Part shown: one piece after another, positions 1-6,561 of the stretch
Layout: each line of letters starts with the position of its first letter
How positions within the stretch are numbered: the first letter of the stretch is position 1
From: DATJHM01 sp035493895
GTDB lineage: Bacteria; Chloroflexota; Ktedonobacteria; Ktedonobacterales; Ktedonobacteraceae
DNA: 13,943 bases
NCBI GenBank assembly: GCA_035493895.1
Contig: DATJHM010000022.1
Location: forward strand, 1-13,943
Reading direction: 5' to 3'
Notes under the pieces: generated by a model
Database searches by the model: none
Told to the model about the DNA's origin: nothing
What the model saw: only the letters and a program-made list of their open reading frames with translations
Position numbers and translations under genes: made by a program

Positions 1-1
1 C

Positions 2-541
2 CATGTCGATTTTCCGGCTTCAGATCCCTACGTGCTGGGCTGTGGTGGAACCAGTCTCAAGGGCACGAACCGCGCCATTACCAGCGAAGTCGTGTGGAAT
101 GACAATGCAACGACTTCGGCAACGGGCGGTGGTGTGAGCGATTTCTTTGCAGCTCCGAGCTGGCAGGGGCAGGCAAACGTTCCGCCTTCCGTCAATCCCG
201 GTGGGCGTGTCGGGCGTGGTGTGCCAGATGTTGCGGGCGATGCTGATCCTCAGACAGGCTATCAGGTACTTGTGGATGGACAATCCTCGGTCTTCGGTGG
301 CACCAGTGCGGTCGCGCCTCTCTGGGCTGGCCTGATTGCGCTTATCAATCAGCAACTTGGGAAACCGGTGGGCTATCTAAATCCCACCATTTACCAGATT
401 CCCCAGGATAGTGCCTTTCGCGATATTGTCCAGGGGAATAATGGCAGCTATACCGCCGGGCAGGGCTGGGATGCCTGCACGGGTCTGGGGACGCCCGATG
501 GTGCAAAGCTTCTGGCTGCTCTGACACCATCAAACAGGTAG
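2..541 (+). CDS. S53 family (sedolisin/kumamolisin-like) serine-carboxyl peptidase, C-terminal part
   Basis: The reading frame is open from the left edge and ends at TAG 539-541, so only the last 179 residues are present. They match the end of an S53 peptidase domain. Visible are a CGGTSL strand near residues 14-19, a GRGVPDVAGDADP stretch (71-83), and the catalytic serine in GGTSAVAP (Ser102 of the fragment). A C-terminal Ca2+ site is also complete: DI (141-142), then GQGWD (153-157), in the spacing known for sedolisin. The catalytic Glu and Asp and the oxyanion Asp lie upstream of the window. Sedolisins are normally secreted as pro-enzymes and act as endopeptidases at acidic pH; the prodomain and signal peptide are not visible here. 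No extra domain follows the peptidase. A GTG at 32-34 could be mistaken for a start, but it lies inside the conserved domain, and the preceding in-frame residues (HVDFPASDPYV) also fit the family. Family call is secure; substrate is unknown. Confidence 0.93.
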   Translation, partial: HVDFPASDPYVLGCGGTSLKGTNRAITSEVVWNDNATTSATGGGVSDFFAAPSWQGQANVPPSVNPGGRVGRGVPDVAGDADPQTGYQVLVDGQSSVFGGTSAVAPLWAGLIALINQQLGKPVGYLNPTIYQIPQDSAFRDIVQGNNGSYTAGQGWDACTGLGTPDGAKLLAALTPSNR

Positions 542-559
542 TGGGGAGGTCATCAGTAA

Positions 560-593
560 AAGGCTCTATACGAGAGCAATCCTATAGAGCCTT
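560..593. terminator. Hairpin terminator, probably bidirectional, between the convergent peptidase and Mo-hydroxylase genes
   Basis: A perfect 11-bp inverted repeat, AAGGCTCTATA (560-570) and TATAGAGCCTT (583-593), encloses a 12-base loop. A T-rich tail (cttcttgctt) follows on the plus strand and TTTACTGATG follows on the minus strand. It starts 19 bases after the peptidase stop and ends 9 bases before the stop of the opposing gene, so it can serve both. Confidence 0.8.
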
Positions 594-601
594 CTTGCTT
601 A

Positions 602-2842
602 TCAGAGCAGTTTATCAGGCGTGATTGGCAGCTGGCGAATACGTTTGCCGGTTGCATGGTAGACCGCATTGGCAATAGCCGCTGGCGCTCCAATATTGCC
701 AATTTCGCCGATGCCCTTCACTCCGATCAGATTGACGCGTGGATCGTGCTCTTTGACAAAGAACGCGTCGATCTTCGGAATATCCGTGTTGACGGGTACA
801 TGATATGCTGCAAGATTGTTATTCACGACGCAGCCTATCTGCTGATCGCGAATGACCTGTTCCATGATGGCCATACCGATCGCCCAGCTAATCCCACCGA
901 TCAGTTGACTGTGGGCTGTCTTCGGATTGATAATACGTCCACCGCCGAAGGCCGCCACAAAGCGCGTCACGTGTACTTCTCCTGAGTCTGGACGAACATG
1001 GACCTCCGCGAAATGCGCTCCAAAGGAATAAGGGGTGCGACCCTGCAAGTCGGGTTGGGGCATTACCTCTTCCTGGTCATCAAGAGCATCGATGTGCTGA
1101 CGTTTGAGGATCGTTTCATAGGTCTCGCCCAATTCAGGAGCATCTTTGAGAAAGCAGCGTCCATTTGCGACGTCAATCTGTTCCGCCTTTTTCCCGAAGA
1201 GTGGAGAGGCAGGATCAGCCAGCGCAATCGTGAGTATCTTGAGACGCAATGCATTAGCGGTGGTAGAGATTGCTGATCCGACGCTGGCGGTCGTCATTGA
1301 GCCAGCTGAGATTGGTGCGAGCGGCAATTGCGTATCGCCCAGTTCGAAGTGTACACGCTCGAAAGGCACACCCAATGTCTCGGCGGCTATCTGTCTCATG
1401 ATGGTATAGGAGCCTGTCCCCTGATCGCAGGTTGCACTCTGCACAAGAACATCCCCATCGGCAGAGAGACGCACCAGCGCGTGTGCCGGGGCCGCTTTCG
1501 CATCGTATGCTGCGCTTGCCATGCCCCACCCCACCAGTTCGTCTCCCTCACGCATGGAGCGCGGCTGCGGATTGCGTCCGCTCCAGCCGAAGCGCTCGGC
1601 CCCCTGCTGGTAGCACGCACGCAATGACTTGCTGGTCCATGGCTGTTCCTCCTCTGGATCGATCTCTGCATAGTTCCGTAAACGCAGCTCGATAGGGTCC
1701 ATCTCAAGGGCGTATGCAAGCTCATCCATCGCAGATTCAACGGCGAAGAGCCCCGGCGTTTCCCCGGGACCACGCATCGTGAATGGCCCGGCCACGTTGA
1801 GATGCACCAATCGATACGAGGTTGCTACGTTTGGGCACGTATACAGTTTTCGCGTCGTCTTCGTGACTGGCGCAACAACTCTCATATCAAAAGGAGAGGT
1901 CGGGGCCTTTGCCGCATGAACGATTGCTGTCAGCTTCCCTTCGCGCGTTGCCCCCAGTTGCATATGATGCTGGATCTCCGGTCGATAGCCAACCGATGTA
2001 AACTCCTGCTGCCTGCTCAAAACCAGCTTTACAGGCCGTTCGACACGTTGCGCGGCCATGGCTGCCAGGACCGAATGAGGCCAGGTAGGGCCTTTACAAC
2101 CAAACGAGCCGCCGACAAACCGTGCGATGACGCGAATATACTCTTCCGGCATCCTGAACCAGTGTGCCATCGCCTTGCGTACGCCATAGACCCACGACGA
2201 CGAGTCATACAGCGTCAAATGTTCGCCCTCCCAGTGCGCAATCGTCGCATGCGTCTCCATCGTCGTATGATTCTGGACGGCAGTGATATAGGTTTGATCG
2301 ATACGCACATCAGCTTCCGCCAGCCCCTGCTCCACATTTCCACGCAGCGTGTCCGTTGGCTGTCCCCACACATCGGATGGCTTGAAAGGGGGCTCAAGTG
2401 GCTGCTCCATCGAGACCGTGGGTTGCTCCTGCTCATAGTATACTTGCAGCAACGAGGCCGCATAGGTTGCCTGCTCCAATGTCTCGGCAACCACCACTGC
2501 GATCTGCTGCCCATAGTGATGAATAGTGGTATCCTGAAGGGGAAGATAGCTCTGCCCGGCAGATCCAAATACGATATTTCCATGCTGTGCTTCCAGCGCA
2601 ACAGGCACAGATGGTGCCAGCCTCGGTGCGTTCAGGGGCGTGATGACAGCGAGGACACCTGGACAGGCTTCGGCTTCTCGCGTGTTCATAGAGAGAATGT
2701 GTCCTCTCGCAATCGTGCTGCCAACGACGACGGCATGGGCAAGGTCAGGAAGAGGAACGTCAGCACTATAACGAGCCTGACCCGTCACTTTGAGACGACC
2801 ATCAACGCGGCTCAGCCCCTGCCCGATCACGTGTGTACTCAT
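602..2842 (-). CDS. Xanthine dehydrogenase family protein, molybdopterin-binding (large) subunit
   Basis: This 746-residue protein has the layout of the catalytic Mo subunit of molybdenum hydroxylases (xanthine dehydrogenase, aldehyde oxidase, CO dehydrogenase types). The N-terminal a/b hammerhead domain spans roughly residues 15-130, starting GLSRVDGRLKVTG. The molybdopterin-binding part has a glycine-rich GGSFGCKG (244-251), MRGPGETPG (356-364), DQGTGSYT (473-480) and TTASVGSA (517-524). Near the C-terminus, GVKGIGEIG contains the expected catalytic base Glu713. The start is placed at ATG 2842 because AGGAGA (2849-2854) sits 6 bases upstream; a 29-residue upstream extension in frame lacks family similarity. 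Such subunits hydroxylate aldehydes or N-heterocycles and pass electrons to FeS and FAD partners, but no partner gene adjoins it: upstream is a PPOX gene, downstream a convergent peptidase. The substrate cannot be told. The MRGPGE loop differs from the usual FRGxGxPQ form. Confidence 0.93.
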   Translation of the reverse strand: MSTHVIGQGLSRVDGRLKVTGQARYSADVPLPDLAHAVVVGSTIARGHILSMNTREAEACPGVLAVITPLNAPRLAPSVPVALEAQHGNIVFGSAGQSYLPLQDTTIHHYGQQIAVVVAETLEQATYAASLLQVYYEQEQPTVSMEQPLEPPFKPSDVWGQPTDTLRGNVEQGLAEADVRIDQTYITAVQNHTTMETHATIAHWEGEHLTLYDSSSWVYGVRKAMAHWFRMPEEYIRVIARFVGGSFGCKGPTWPHSVLAAMAAQRVERPVKLVLSRQQEFTSVGYRPEIQHHMQLGATREGKLTAIVHAAKAPTSPFDMRVVAPVTKTTRKLYTCPNVATSYRLVHLNVAGPFTMRGPGETPGLFAVESAMDELAYALEMDPIELRLRNYAEIDPEEEQPWTSKSLRACYQQGAERFGWSGRNPQPRSMREGDELVGWGMASAAYDAKAAPAHALVRLSADGDVLVQSATCDQGTGSYTIMRQIAAETLGVPFERVHFELGDTQLPLAPISAGSMTTASVGSAISTTANALRLKILTIALADPASPLFGKKAEQIDVANGRCFLKDAPELGETYETILKRQHIDALDDQEEVMPQPDLQGRTPYSFGAHFAEVHVRPDSGEVHVTRFVAAFGGGRIINPKTAHSQLIGGISWAIGMAIMEQVIRDQQIGCVVNNNLAAYHVPVNTDIPKIDAFFVKEHDPRVNLIGVKGIGEIGNIGAPAAIANAVYHATGKRIRQLPITPDKLL

Positions 2843-2858
2843 TGTGTATCTCCTGATA

Positions 2859-2881
2859 AAGAGGGGAATGATCACCCTCTT
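2859..2881 (-). other. Hairpin in the leader between the PPOX gene and the Mo-hydroxylase gene
   Basis: AAGAGGG (2859-2865) and CCCTCTT (2875-2881) form a perfect 7-bp stem around a 9-base loop. On the minus strand the stem is followed by TATCAGGAGA, which is the ribosome binding site of the Mo-hydroxylase. The stem ends with a short CTTT, so it could be a weak or partial terminator of the PPOX transcript, or a leader structure affecting translation of the next gene. Function is inferred only. Confidence 0.4.
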
Positions 2882-2946
2882 CTCAGAAACAACACGAATA
2901 CAGGTGCTTGATGGTGACTTATGAACCAAAAGCGAGGTCTTTAGTG

Positions 2947-3357
2947 TTACTCTTTCCAGGGACCAATCCCATGGATATGTTCAACAGTAATATGCGTAAT
3001 ATATCCCTGTTGCGCTCCCTCAGGAGCGTACGTTGCGCCTGGGGCGATATAGACCTGGGCCAGTCGGTTCAGCAATTCGGGGGCACCACCCTCGGTAATT
3101 CTGGCACGGCCATTGATCACCAGATAATTATCCAGCCCATTCGTTTTTCCGCCCGTCTCCATTGAGAGAGCGACCCGGGCATCGCGCTGAACATTCTTCA
3201 ATTTCTGGTAGAGATTAAAGTGGGCACAGACAATTTCATCGCCATCAAGGCCAACCCAGACGATAGAGACCTGTGGACTGCCATCCTTGTTCAGGGTCAC
3301 CAGATGCGCAAGATGGCCTGCTGTCAATGCCTGCCGTACTGTATCAGGTAAAATCAT
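2947..3357 (-). CDS. PPOX-class (pyridoxamine 5'-phosphate oxidase fold) F420/FMN-dependent protein
   Basis: This 136-residue protein is of typical length for the small split-barrel flavin/F420-binding family (Rv1155-like). Features include an N-terminal helix ending in HLAHLVTLNKDGSPQVSIVW, then GDEIVCAHF, then a phosphate-contact-like segment QKLKNVQRDARVALSM (residues 51-66), the strand DNYLVINGRARIT, and a C-terminal GIGPW. The family uses F420H2 or FMN to reduce organic substrates, or simply binds the cofactor; the substrate cannot be read from the sequence. The start ATG 3357 is preferred because AGGA lies 10 bases upstream on the minus strand and the residues from there match the family; 25 further in-frame residues upstream look like translated promoter DNA. 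It is divergent from an HxlR regulator and lies 104 bases upstream of the Mo-hydroxylase on the same strand, so the two may be co-transcribed. Confidence 0.88.
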   Translation of the reverse strand: MILPDTVRQALTAGHLAHLVTLNKDGSPQVSIVWVGLDGDEIVCAHFNLYQKLKNVQRDARVALSMETGGKTNGLDNYLVINGRARITEGGAPELLNRLAQVYIAPGATYAPEGAQQGYITHITVEHIHGIGPWKE

Positions 3358-3393
3358 AATGATCACATCCTTTCTTGTAGAACCGGTGATATA

Positions 3394-3422
3394 ACTATAG
3401 AATAGCATGATCAATGAGACAA
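3394..3422 (-). promoter_or_regulatory. Predicted sigma70-type promoter of the PPOX gene
   Basis: On the minus strand TTGTCT (3417-3422) and TATAGT (3394-3399) are separated by exactly 17 bases. The -10 box is about 36 bases upstream of the chosen ATG at 3357. The -35 box lies beside the GCACAA inverted repeat that starts at 3427, so a regulator bound there could reach it. Confidence 0.55.
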
Positions 3423-3426
3423 GTAC

Positions 3427-3440
3427 GCACAATTTTGTGC
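3427..3440. promoter_or_regulatory. Inverted repeat GCACAA-TT-TTGTGC in the divergent promoter region
   Basis: Six-base arms with a 2-base spacer form a compact dyad. It lies between the -35 of the PPOX promoter (3417-3422) and the -10 of the regulator promoter (3441-3446). Symmetry and placement fit an operator for a dimeric winged-helix regulator; binding is inferred. Confidence 0.45.
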
Positions 3441-3446
3441 TATAGT
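3438..3446 (+). promoter_or_regulatory. Predicted extended -10 promoter of the HxlR regulator gene
   Basis: TGC TATAGT (3438-3446) matches the extended -10 form TGnTATAAT with one mismatch. There is no good -35 at 17 bases, which is tolerable for extended -10 promoters. The last three bases of the -10 box overlap the inverted repeat at 3444-3461, an arrangement expected for autorepression. Confidence 0.45.
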
Positions 3447-3461
3447 ATCAAAAAAGATACT
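3444..3461. promoter_or_regulatory. Candidate HxlR operator AGTATC-A6-GATACT
   Basis: AGTATCAAAAAAGATACT has perfect 6-base arms around a six-A spacer. It covers the end of the regulator's -10 box and lies 17 bases ahead of its ATG. HxlR-family proteins (for example YodB) are known to bind short dyads with AGTA/TACT-type half sites near their own promoters. The specific pairing here is inferred from position and symmetry. Confidence 0.55.
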
Positions 3462-3478
3462 GAAGAGAGAAAAGCCAG

Positions 3479-3844
3479 ATGGAAAATAAGTTGTGCCAGT
3501 ACAGTTGTCCTGTAGAAGCAACGCTGGATGTCATCGGGGGAAAGTGGAAAGGCATTATTCTCTACAAATTATTGGCGGGGCCGAGACGCTTCAGCGAACT
3601 CAAACGCGAACTCTCTGCGATTACGCAAAGAATGTTAACGCTTCAGTTGCGAGAGCTAGAAGAAGATGGCATCGTGCATCGCGAAATCTACAAACAGATT
3701 CCGCCAAAGGTCGAATATTCGCTGACCGATTTTGGCAAGACGTTGGAGCCGATCCTGCTTGCCATGCTCACCTGGGGCGATCTCTATCAAGATCAGATCG
3801 TAGAAAGAAAGTCCGTTAACCAGGTTCAGCCAGCCTCGCACTAA
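3479..3844 (+). CDS. HxlR/DUF24 family winged-helix transcriptional regulator
   Basis: This 121-residue protein is a full-length HxlR-type MarR-like repressor. It has the characteristic N-terminal CPVEATLDVIGGKWK, the wing-helix segment FSELKRELSAITQRMLTLQLRELEEDGIVHR (residues 37-67), then KVEYSLTDFG and a C-terminal dimer helix ending LTWGDLYQDQI. Cys6 and Cys10 lie close together at the N-terminus. In relatives such as YodB and HypR an N-terminal Cys senses electrophiles or disulfide stress, so redox sensing is plausible. Ribosome binding is by a modest GAGAGA (3465-3470). The gene is divergent from the PPOX protein, and the shared 121-bp region contains two dyads, so it probably controls itself and the PPOX gene, and perhaps the Mo-hydroxylase behind it. 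The ligand is unknown. Confidence 0.94.
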   Translation: MENKLCQYSCPVEATLDVIGGKWKGIILYKLLAGPRRFSELKRELSAITQRMLTLQLRELEEDGIVHREIYKQIPPKVEYSLTDFGKTLEPILLAMLTWGDLYQDQIVERKSVNQVQPASH

Positions 3845-3896
3845 AGCACAACTCTGAACATCGCTGGAATGCATGTACATCCTCTGTCTGAGATGC

Positions 3897-3915
3897 GAGC
3901 CTGGTATACCGGCTC
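3897..3915. other. Symmetric element GAGCC-T-GGTATACC-GGCTC after the HxlR gene
   Basis: GAGCC (3897-3901) and GGCTC (3911-3915) flank a self-complementary GGTATACC, with a single unpaired T. It is 53 bases after the regulator stop and lacks a T-tract, so it may be a weak terminator or a protein site. The rest of the 255-base gap (3845-4099) shows only a TTGACA box at 4050-4055, whose best -10 (TACGAT, 4075-4080) is at a poor 19-base spacing; it may contribute to the MFS promoter. Confidence 0.3.
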
Positions 3916-4099
3916 AGCATGCGGGCTCCTCATGTGCATTTTCCCTTGTGTTCATCTCTCCCGGAGAAGCAAATTTGCGTCATTTGGCTCTGCTCTCCTA
4001 TGCTTGATACAACCTGCACACTTTCCAGGCGGCGAATCACCTCTTTTATTTGACATAATATAAATCTGGAGAAATACGATTGTATGAAAGTGGGTACAA

Positions 4100-5428
4100 A
4101 TGGATAAGAAGGATCTTTCCCCGCCACGTCTTGCCGCGTTACGCCATCGCGATTTTCGTCTGCTCTGGATCGGGCAACTCTTTTCTTCGGTTGGTTCGCA
4201 AATGCAGATCATTGGCGTGAACTGGCATCTCTATGTGCTACTGCAAGGCCAGAAGGATACCTTTTCCTTATTTTCCTGGCACTTTGCGCTCAATGCGCAA
4301 GCTCTGGGCCTCGGTATTTTAGGGGCGGTACGGGTTATCCCTATTTTTGTTTTTGCGCTTCTTGGTGGTGTGCTTGCCGATCGTCTGGATCGGCGGCGTT
4401 TAATTTTGTGGGCGCAGCTCGTGGCAATTCTGAGCACATTGCTGCTGGCTGTTGTCACCTTCACGGGTCATATTTCGGTGTTCTGGCTCTACGGTTTGAC
4501 CGCGATCGATGTCGCGATTTCTTCTTTTAACGAGCCTGCGCAGAACGCCTTCTTCCCCGAACTGGTGCCTGATGAACATCTTGCCAATGCGACAACATTA
4601 TATTCGCTGCTCTGGCAAATCGGCACCATTGCCGGACCTCCATTGGCAAGCGTATTGATCGCATCCACGAATCAGATTGGCTTTGTCTATCTCTTTAACG
4701 GGATTTCGTTTGCGATCGTGCTGGGCGCGGTTCTGCCGATTCAATATAGAGGAACCATGTCGATAAGCGAGGAACCGCTCAACTGGCAGGTAATGAAAGA
4801 TGGCTTGCGCTTCGTAATGCGTTCGCGCATGGTCTGGAGCACGATGCTGCTGGATTTCTTCGCCACCTTTTTCAGCACGGCCCGCACGATGTTACCATTT
4901 GTGGCGGATCAAATTCTGCATGCGGGCGTGCAGGGATATGGCATACTGGCGGTGGCCCAGCCCGTTGGGGCGGTCCTGACAGGAGTGGTGCTCGCGCTCA
5001 AAAAGCATCTGCGCCATCAGGGATTGCTGCTCCTGATCAGCGTGGCTGTTTATGGTGTGGCGACCGCGCTTTTCGGCATCACGCCCTATTTTGTGCTCTC
5101 CTTTCTCCTCTTTGCCCTCACAGGCGTTGGCGATACCGTCTCAACCATTATTCGTGGCATGATTCGTCAGCAATGGACACCGAATGCCTATCGTGGTCGT
5201 GTGAATGGCGTGCATATGCTGCTCGCGTTTGGCGGACCGCAACTGGGCGAACTGGAATCCGGACTCGTCGCCGCATTTGCCGGTATCCCCGTGACGATCT
5301 TTATCGGCGGTATTGCCACCATCTTGCTCGTGGGCTGGGTTGCATGGAAATATCCCGACCTGCGTCGATATGCGCCACCCCCCATCTTTTCCAATGAAGA
5401 GCCAGTAGCCTTGTGTCCTGAGGTGTAG
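4100..5428 (+). CDS. MFS transporter (DHA3/EntS-like, MFS_3 type drug or metabolite exporter)
   Basis: This 442-residue integral membrane protein is of the usual length for a 12-helix major facilitator. It opens with the family's cytoplasmic phrase LRHRDFRLLWIGQLFSSVGSQMQ (residues 14-36). The motif-A-like loop between helices 2 and 3 is GGVLADRLDRRR (89-100). A central loop, MSISEEPLNWQVMKDGLRFV, joins the two halves. The second-half counterpart region includes RGRVNGVHMLLAFGGPQLGELESG, typical of MFS_3 exporters. An extra hydrophilic or amphipathic stretch (about 48-68) extends the first outer loop. The C-terminal 25 residues are a short cytoplasmic tail. Relatives export siderophores, macrolides or other small molecules by proton antiport; the substrate is not predictable. 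The start is ATG 4100 with a weak GTGGG upstream. It follows the HxlR gene on the same strand after 255 bases, so it is probably a separate unit, though co-regulation is possible. Confidence 0.92.
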   Translation: MDKKDLSPPRLAALRHRDFRLLWIGQLFSSVGSQMQIIGVNWHLYVLLQGQKDTFSLFSWHFALNAQALGLGILGAVRVIPIFVFALLGGVLADRLDRRRLILWAQLVAILSTLLLAVVTFTGHISVFWLYGLTAIDVAISSFNEPAQNAFFPELVPDEHLANATTLYSLLWQIGTIAGPPLASVLIASTNQIGFVYLFNGISFAIVLGAVLPIQYRGTMSISEEPLNWQVMKDGLRFVMRSRMVWSTMLLDFFATFFSTARTMLPFVADQILHAGVQGYGILAVAQPVGAVLTGVVLALKKHLRHQGLLLLISVAVYGVATALFGITPYFVLSFLLFALTGVGDTVSTIIRGMIRQQWTPNAYRGRVNGVHMLLAFGGPQLGELESGLVAAFAGIPVTIFIGGIATILLVGWVAWKYPDLRRYAPPPIFSNEEPVALCPEV

Positions 5429-5462
5429 CACAACGGCATTTCGCGCAAAAGCGGAGAATAGG

Positions 5463-5492
5463 GACGCAATGGAGCCTGAGCGGAATTGCGTC
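5463..5492. terminator. Hairpin after the MFS gene, terminator-like
   Basis: GACGCAAT (5463-5470) and ATTGCGTC (5485-5492) form a perfect 8-bp stem with a 14-base loop, beginning 35 bases after the MFS stop. No T-run follows on either strand, so intrinsic termination would be inefficient; it may instead be a 3'-end stabilising structure. Confidence 0.4.
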
Positions 5493-5526
5493 TGGGCAGC
5501 CTACGACGGATCTGGCCCCGAAGGCA

Positions 5527-5645
5527 CAAATGGACGAGCAACGATGGGCACCCTTCATCCCAACCTCGCAACAGGCGAGAACCCGTGAGCGAGACCGCCA
5601 TCGCCTACGGAGCCCGAACAGACAGCCGCGTGACTCGTCCATTTG
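5527..5645. repeat. Structured 119-base element closed by a 12-bp inverted repeat
   Basis: CAAATGGACGAG (5527-5538) is the exact reverse complement of CTCGTCCATTTG (5634-5645). Inside are a 5-bp hairpin, CTCGC-AACAG-GCGAG (5565-5579). A longer hairpin at 5583-5610 pairs CCGTG with TACGG, then after an A-C mismatch GCGA with TCGC, around GACCGCCA. GGGC (5546-5549) can also pair with GCCC (5612-5615). The pattern is a closing stem with internal stems, as in a structured RNA or a small non-autonomous repeat with terminal inverted repeats. No target-site duplication was seen next to the arms. The open frames across it resemble no protein that I recognise. Confidence 0.45.
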
Positions 5646-5652
5646 CACCAGA

Positions 5653-5678
5653 TGCGCAGGGCCAGTTACCCCTGCGCA
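5653..5678 (-). terminator. Hairpin whose loop contains the SDR stop codon
   Basis: TGCGCAGGG (5653-5661) and CCCTGCGCA (5670-5678) form a perfect, G+C-rich 9-bp stem with an 8-base loop. The TAA stop of the minus-strand dehydrogenase (5666-5668) lies inside the loop, so the last codons form one arm. It lacks a U-tract. It could act as a terminator or as a block to 3' exonuclease. Confidence 0.45.
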
Positions 5679-6394
5679 GTTGGACGAACAACAATCTCGT
5701 TCACATCAATATCGGCTGGCTGTTCGATCGCGAACACAATAGCGCGGGCAATCGCATCCGGTGGCATCGCGAACCTGGCCTGGGACTCGACAAGCTGAGC
5801 TTTCATCTCCAAATTTGTTACCCCTTCCGTTCGCGTGTAGCCGGGCGAAATGATCGTCACACGCAACTTATCGCCAGCCTCCTGGCGTAACCCCTCGGAG
5901 ATGGCGCGCACGGCGAACTTTGTGCCGGAATAGACCGATTGGTTCGGTACTGTCTTCTGTCCTGCGGTAGAAGCGGTGTTGACGAAATGCCCAAACCCCT
6001 GCTGGCGGAAGACGGGTAGGGCTGCCGCGATGCCGTACAGAACGCCTTTAATGTTGACGTCGATCATCTCGTCCCAATCCTCAACGCGCAGGTCGTCGAG
6101 AGGGGAAATCGGCATTACGCCAGCATTGTTGACGAGCACGTCAAGTTTCCCGTAGCGCTCGCATGCCAACCTGACGAGGTTGGACAGATCGTCACGCCGT
6201 CTCGCGTCTGTGCGTACATAGGCGACTTCACCACCCGCACCACGGATGCGGGCCGCCAGAGCCTCAAGGCGATCCAGGCGGCGCGCCCCGAGTACGACCT
6301 TCGCGCCGTGCTCAGCAAGCAGAAGCGCCGTCGCCTCGCCAATTCCGCTGCTTGCGCCCGTAATACCAACAACTTTTCCAGCAATGTTTGACAT
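5666..6394 (-). CDS. SDR family NAD(P)-dependent oxidoreductase
   Basis: This 242-residue protein is a complete classical short-chain dehydrogenase. The cofactor motif TGASSGIG is at 12-19 and NNAG at 89-92. The catalytic tetrad is intact: Asn114, Ser142, Tyr155 and Lys159 in YSGTK. Basic residues Arg38 and Arg39 after the second strand suggest NADP(H) preference. The sequence, with VNTASTAGQKTVPNQSVYSGTKFAV and a C-terminal PADIDVNEIVVRP, is closest to the YdfG-like oxidoreductases found widely next to regulators; the physiological substrate is unknown. The start ATG 6394 has GGGAG 10 bases upstream. It is divergent from an XRE/MmyB-type regulator with a 204-base shared region, a common arrangement in which the regulator controls the SDR. 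Its stop codon sits in a hairpin loop. Confidence 0.94.
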   Translation of the reverse strand: MSNIAGKVVGITGASSGIGEATALLLAEHGAKVVLGARRLDRLEALAARIRGAGGEVAYVRTDARRRDDLSNLVRLACERYGKLDVLVNNAGVMPISPLDDLRVEDWDEMIDVNIKGVLYGIAAALPVFRQQGFGHFVNTASTAGQKTVPNQSVYSGTKFAVRAISEGLRQEAGDKLRVTIISPGYTRTEGVTNLEMKAQLVESQARFAMPPDAIARAIVFAIEQPADIDVNEIVVRPTAQG

Positions 6395-6501
6395 AGTATT
6401 CTATCTCCCGTTTCTCTATTGATTTTTCTCCGTCAGCAAAGAGGGCCCTTTCTCTGGTTTTTGCCCGTCGATGGACCCGCCCGCCTCAGCCATGCATACT
6501 G

Positions 6502-6507
6502 TATAAT
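6502..6507 (+). promoter_or_regulatory. Possible -10 box (TATAAT) for the MmyB-like regulator
   Basis: A perfect TATAAT preceded directly by TG lies 92 bases upstream of the regulator ATG. No convincing -35 is found 16-18 bases upstream, where the sequence is G+C-rich. The same A+T patch read on the minus strand (ATTATACAG) could serve the dehydrogenase instead. Confidence 0.35.
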
Positions 6508-6544
6508 GAGAGACGTGCTTTAACGAGATAGGAGTTTATCCTGG

Positions 6545-6561
6545 AACTGGCACTCCCAGTT
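6545..6561. promoter_or_regulatory. Inverted repeat AACTGG-CACTC-CCAGTT in the SDR/regulator intergenic region
   Basis: Six-base perfect arms around a 5-base spacer lie between the putative -10 and the start of the MmyB-like gene, 38-54 bases upstream of its ATG. Size and position suit an operator for the helix-turn-helix protein it precedes, which would give autoregulation. As RNA it would be a short leader hairpin. Confidence 0.4.

Noticed and set aside
1802..2911. A 369-codon plus-strand open frame opposite the Mo-hydroxylase gene
   Set aside because: The product is rich in Arg, Cys and His and resembles no family, while the minus strand carries a full set of conserved motifs. It is an antisense shadow of that gene.
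2843..2929. A 29-codon upstream extension of the Mo-hydroxylase reading frame
   Set aside because: The extension covers the leader hairpin and ribosome binding site, and the good AGGAGA favours ATG 2842.
4050..4080. TTGACA-like promoter ahead of the MFS gene
   Set aside because: A perfect -35 is present, but the best -10 (TACGAT) needs a 19-base spacer. It is mentioned in the neighbouring feature and not called as a promoter.
5486..5890. A 134-codon plus-strand open frame through the inverted-repeat region into the SDR gene
   Set aside because: It crosses the SDR 3' end in antisense and has no recognisable protein features; the repeats better explain the DNA.
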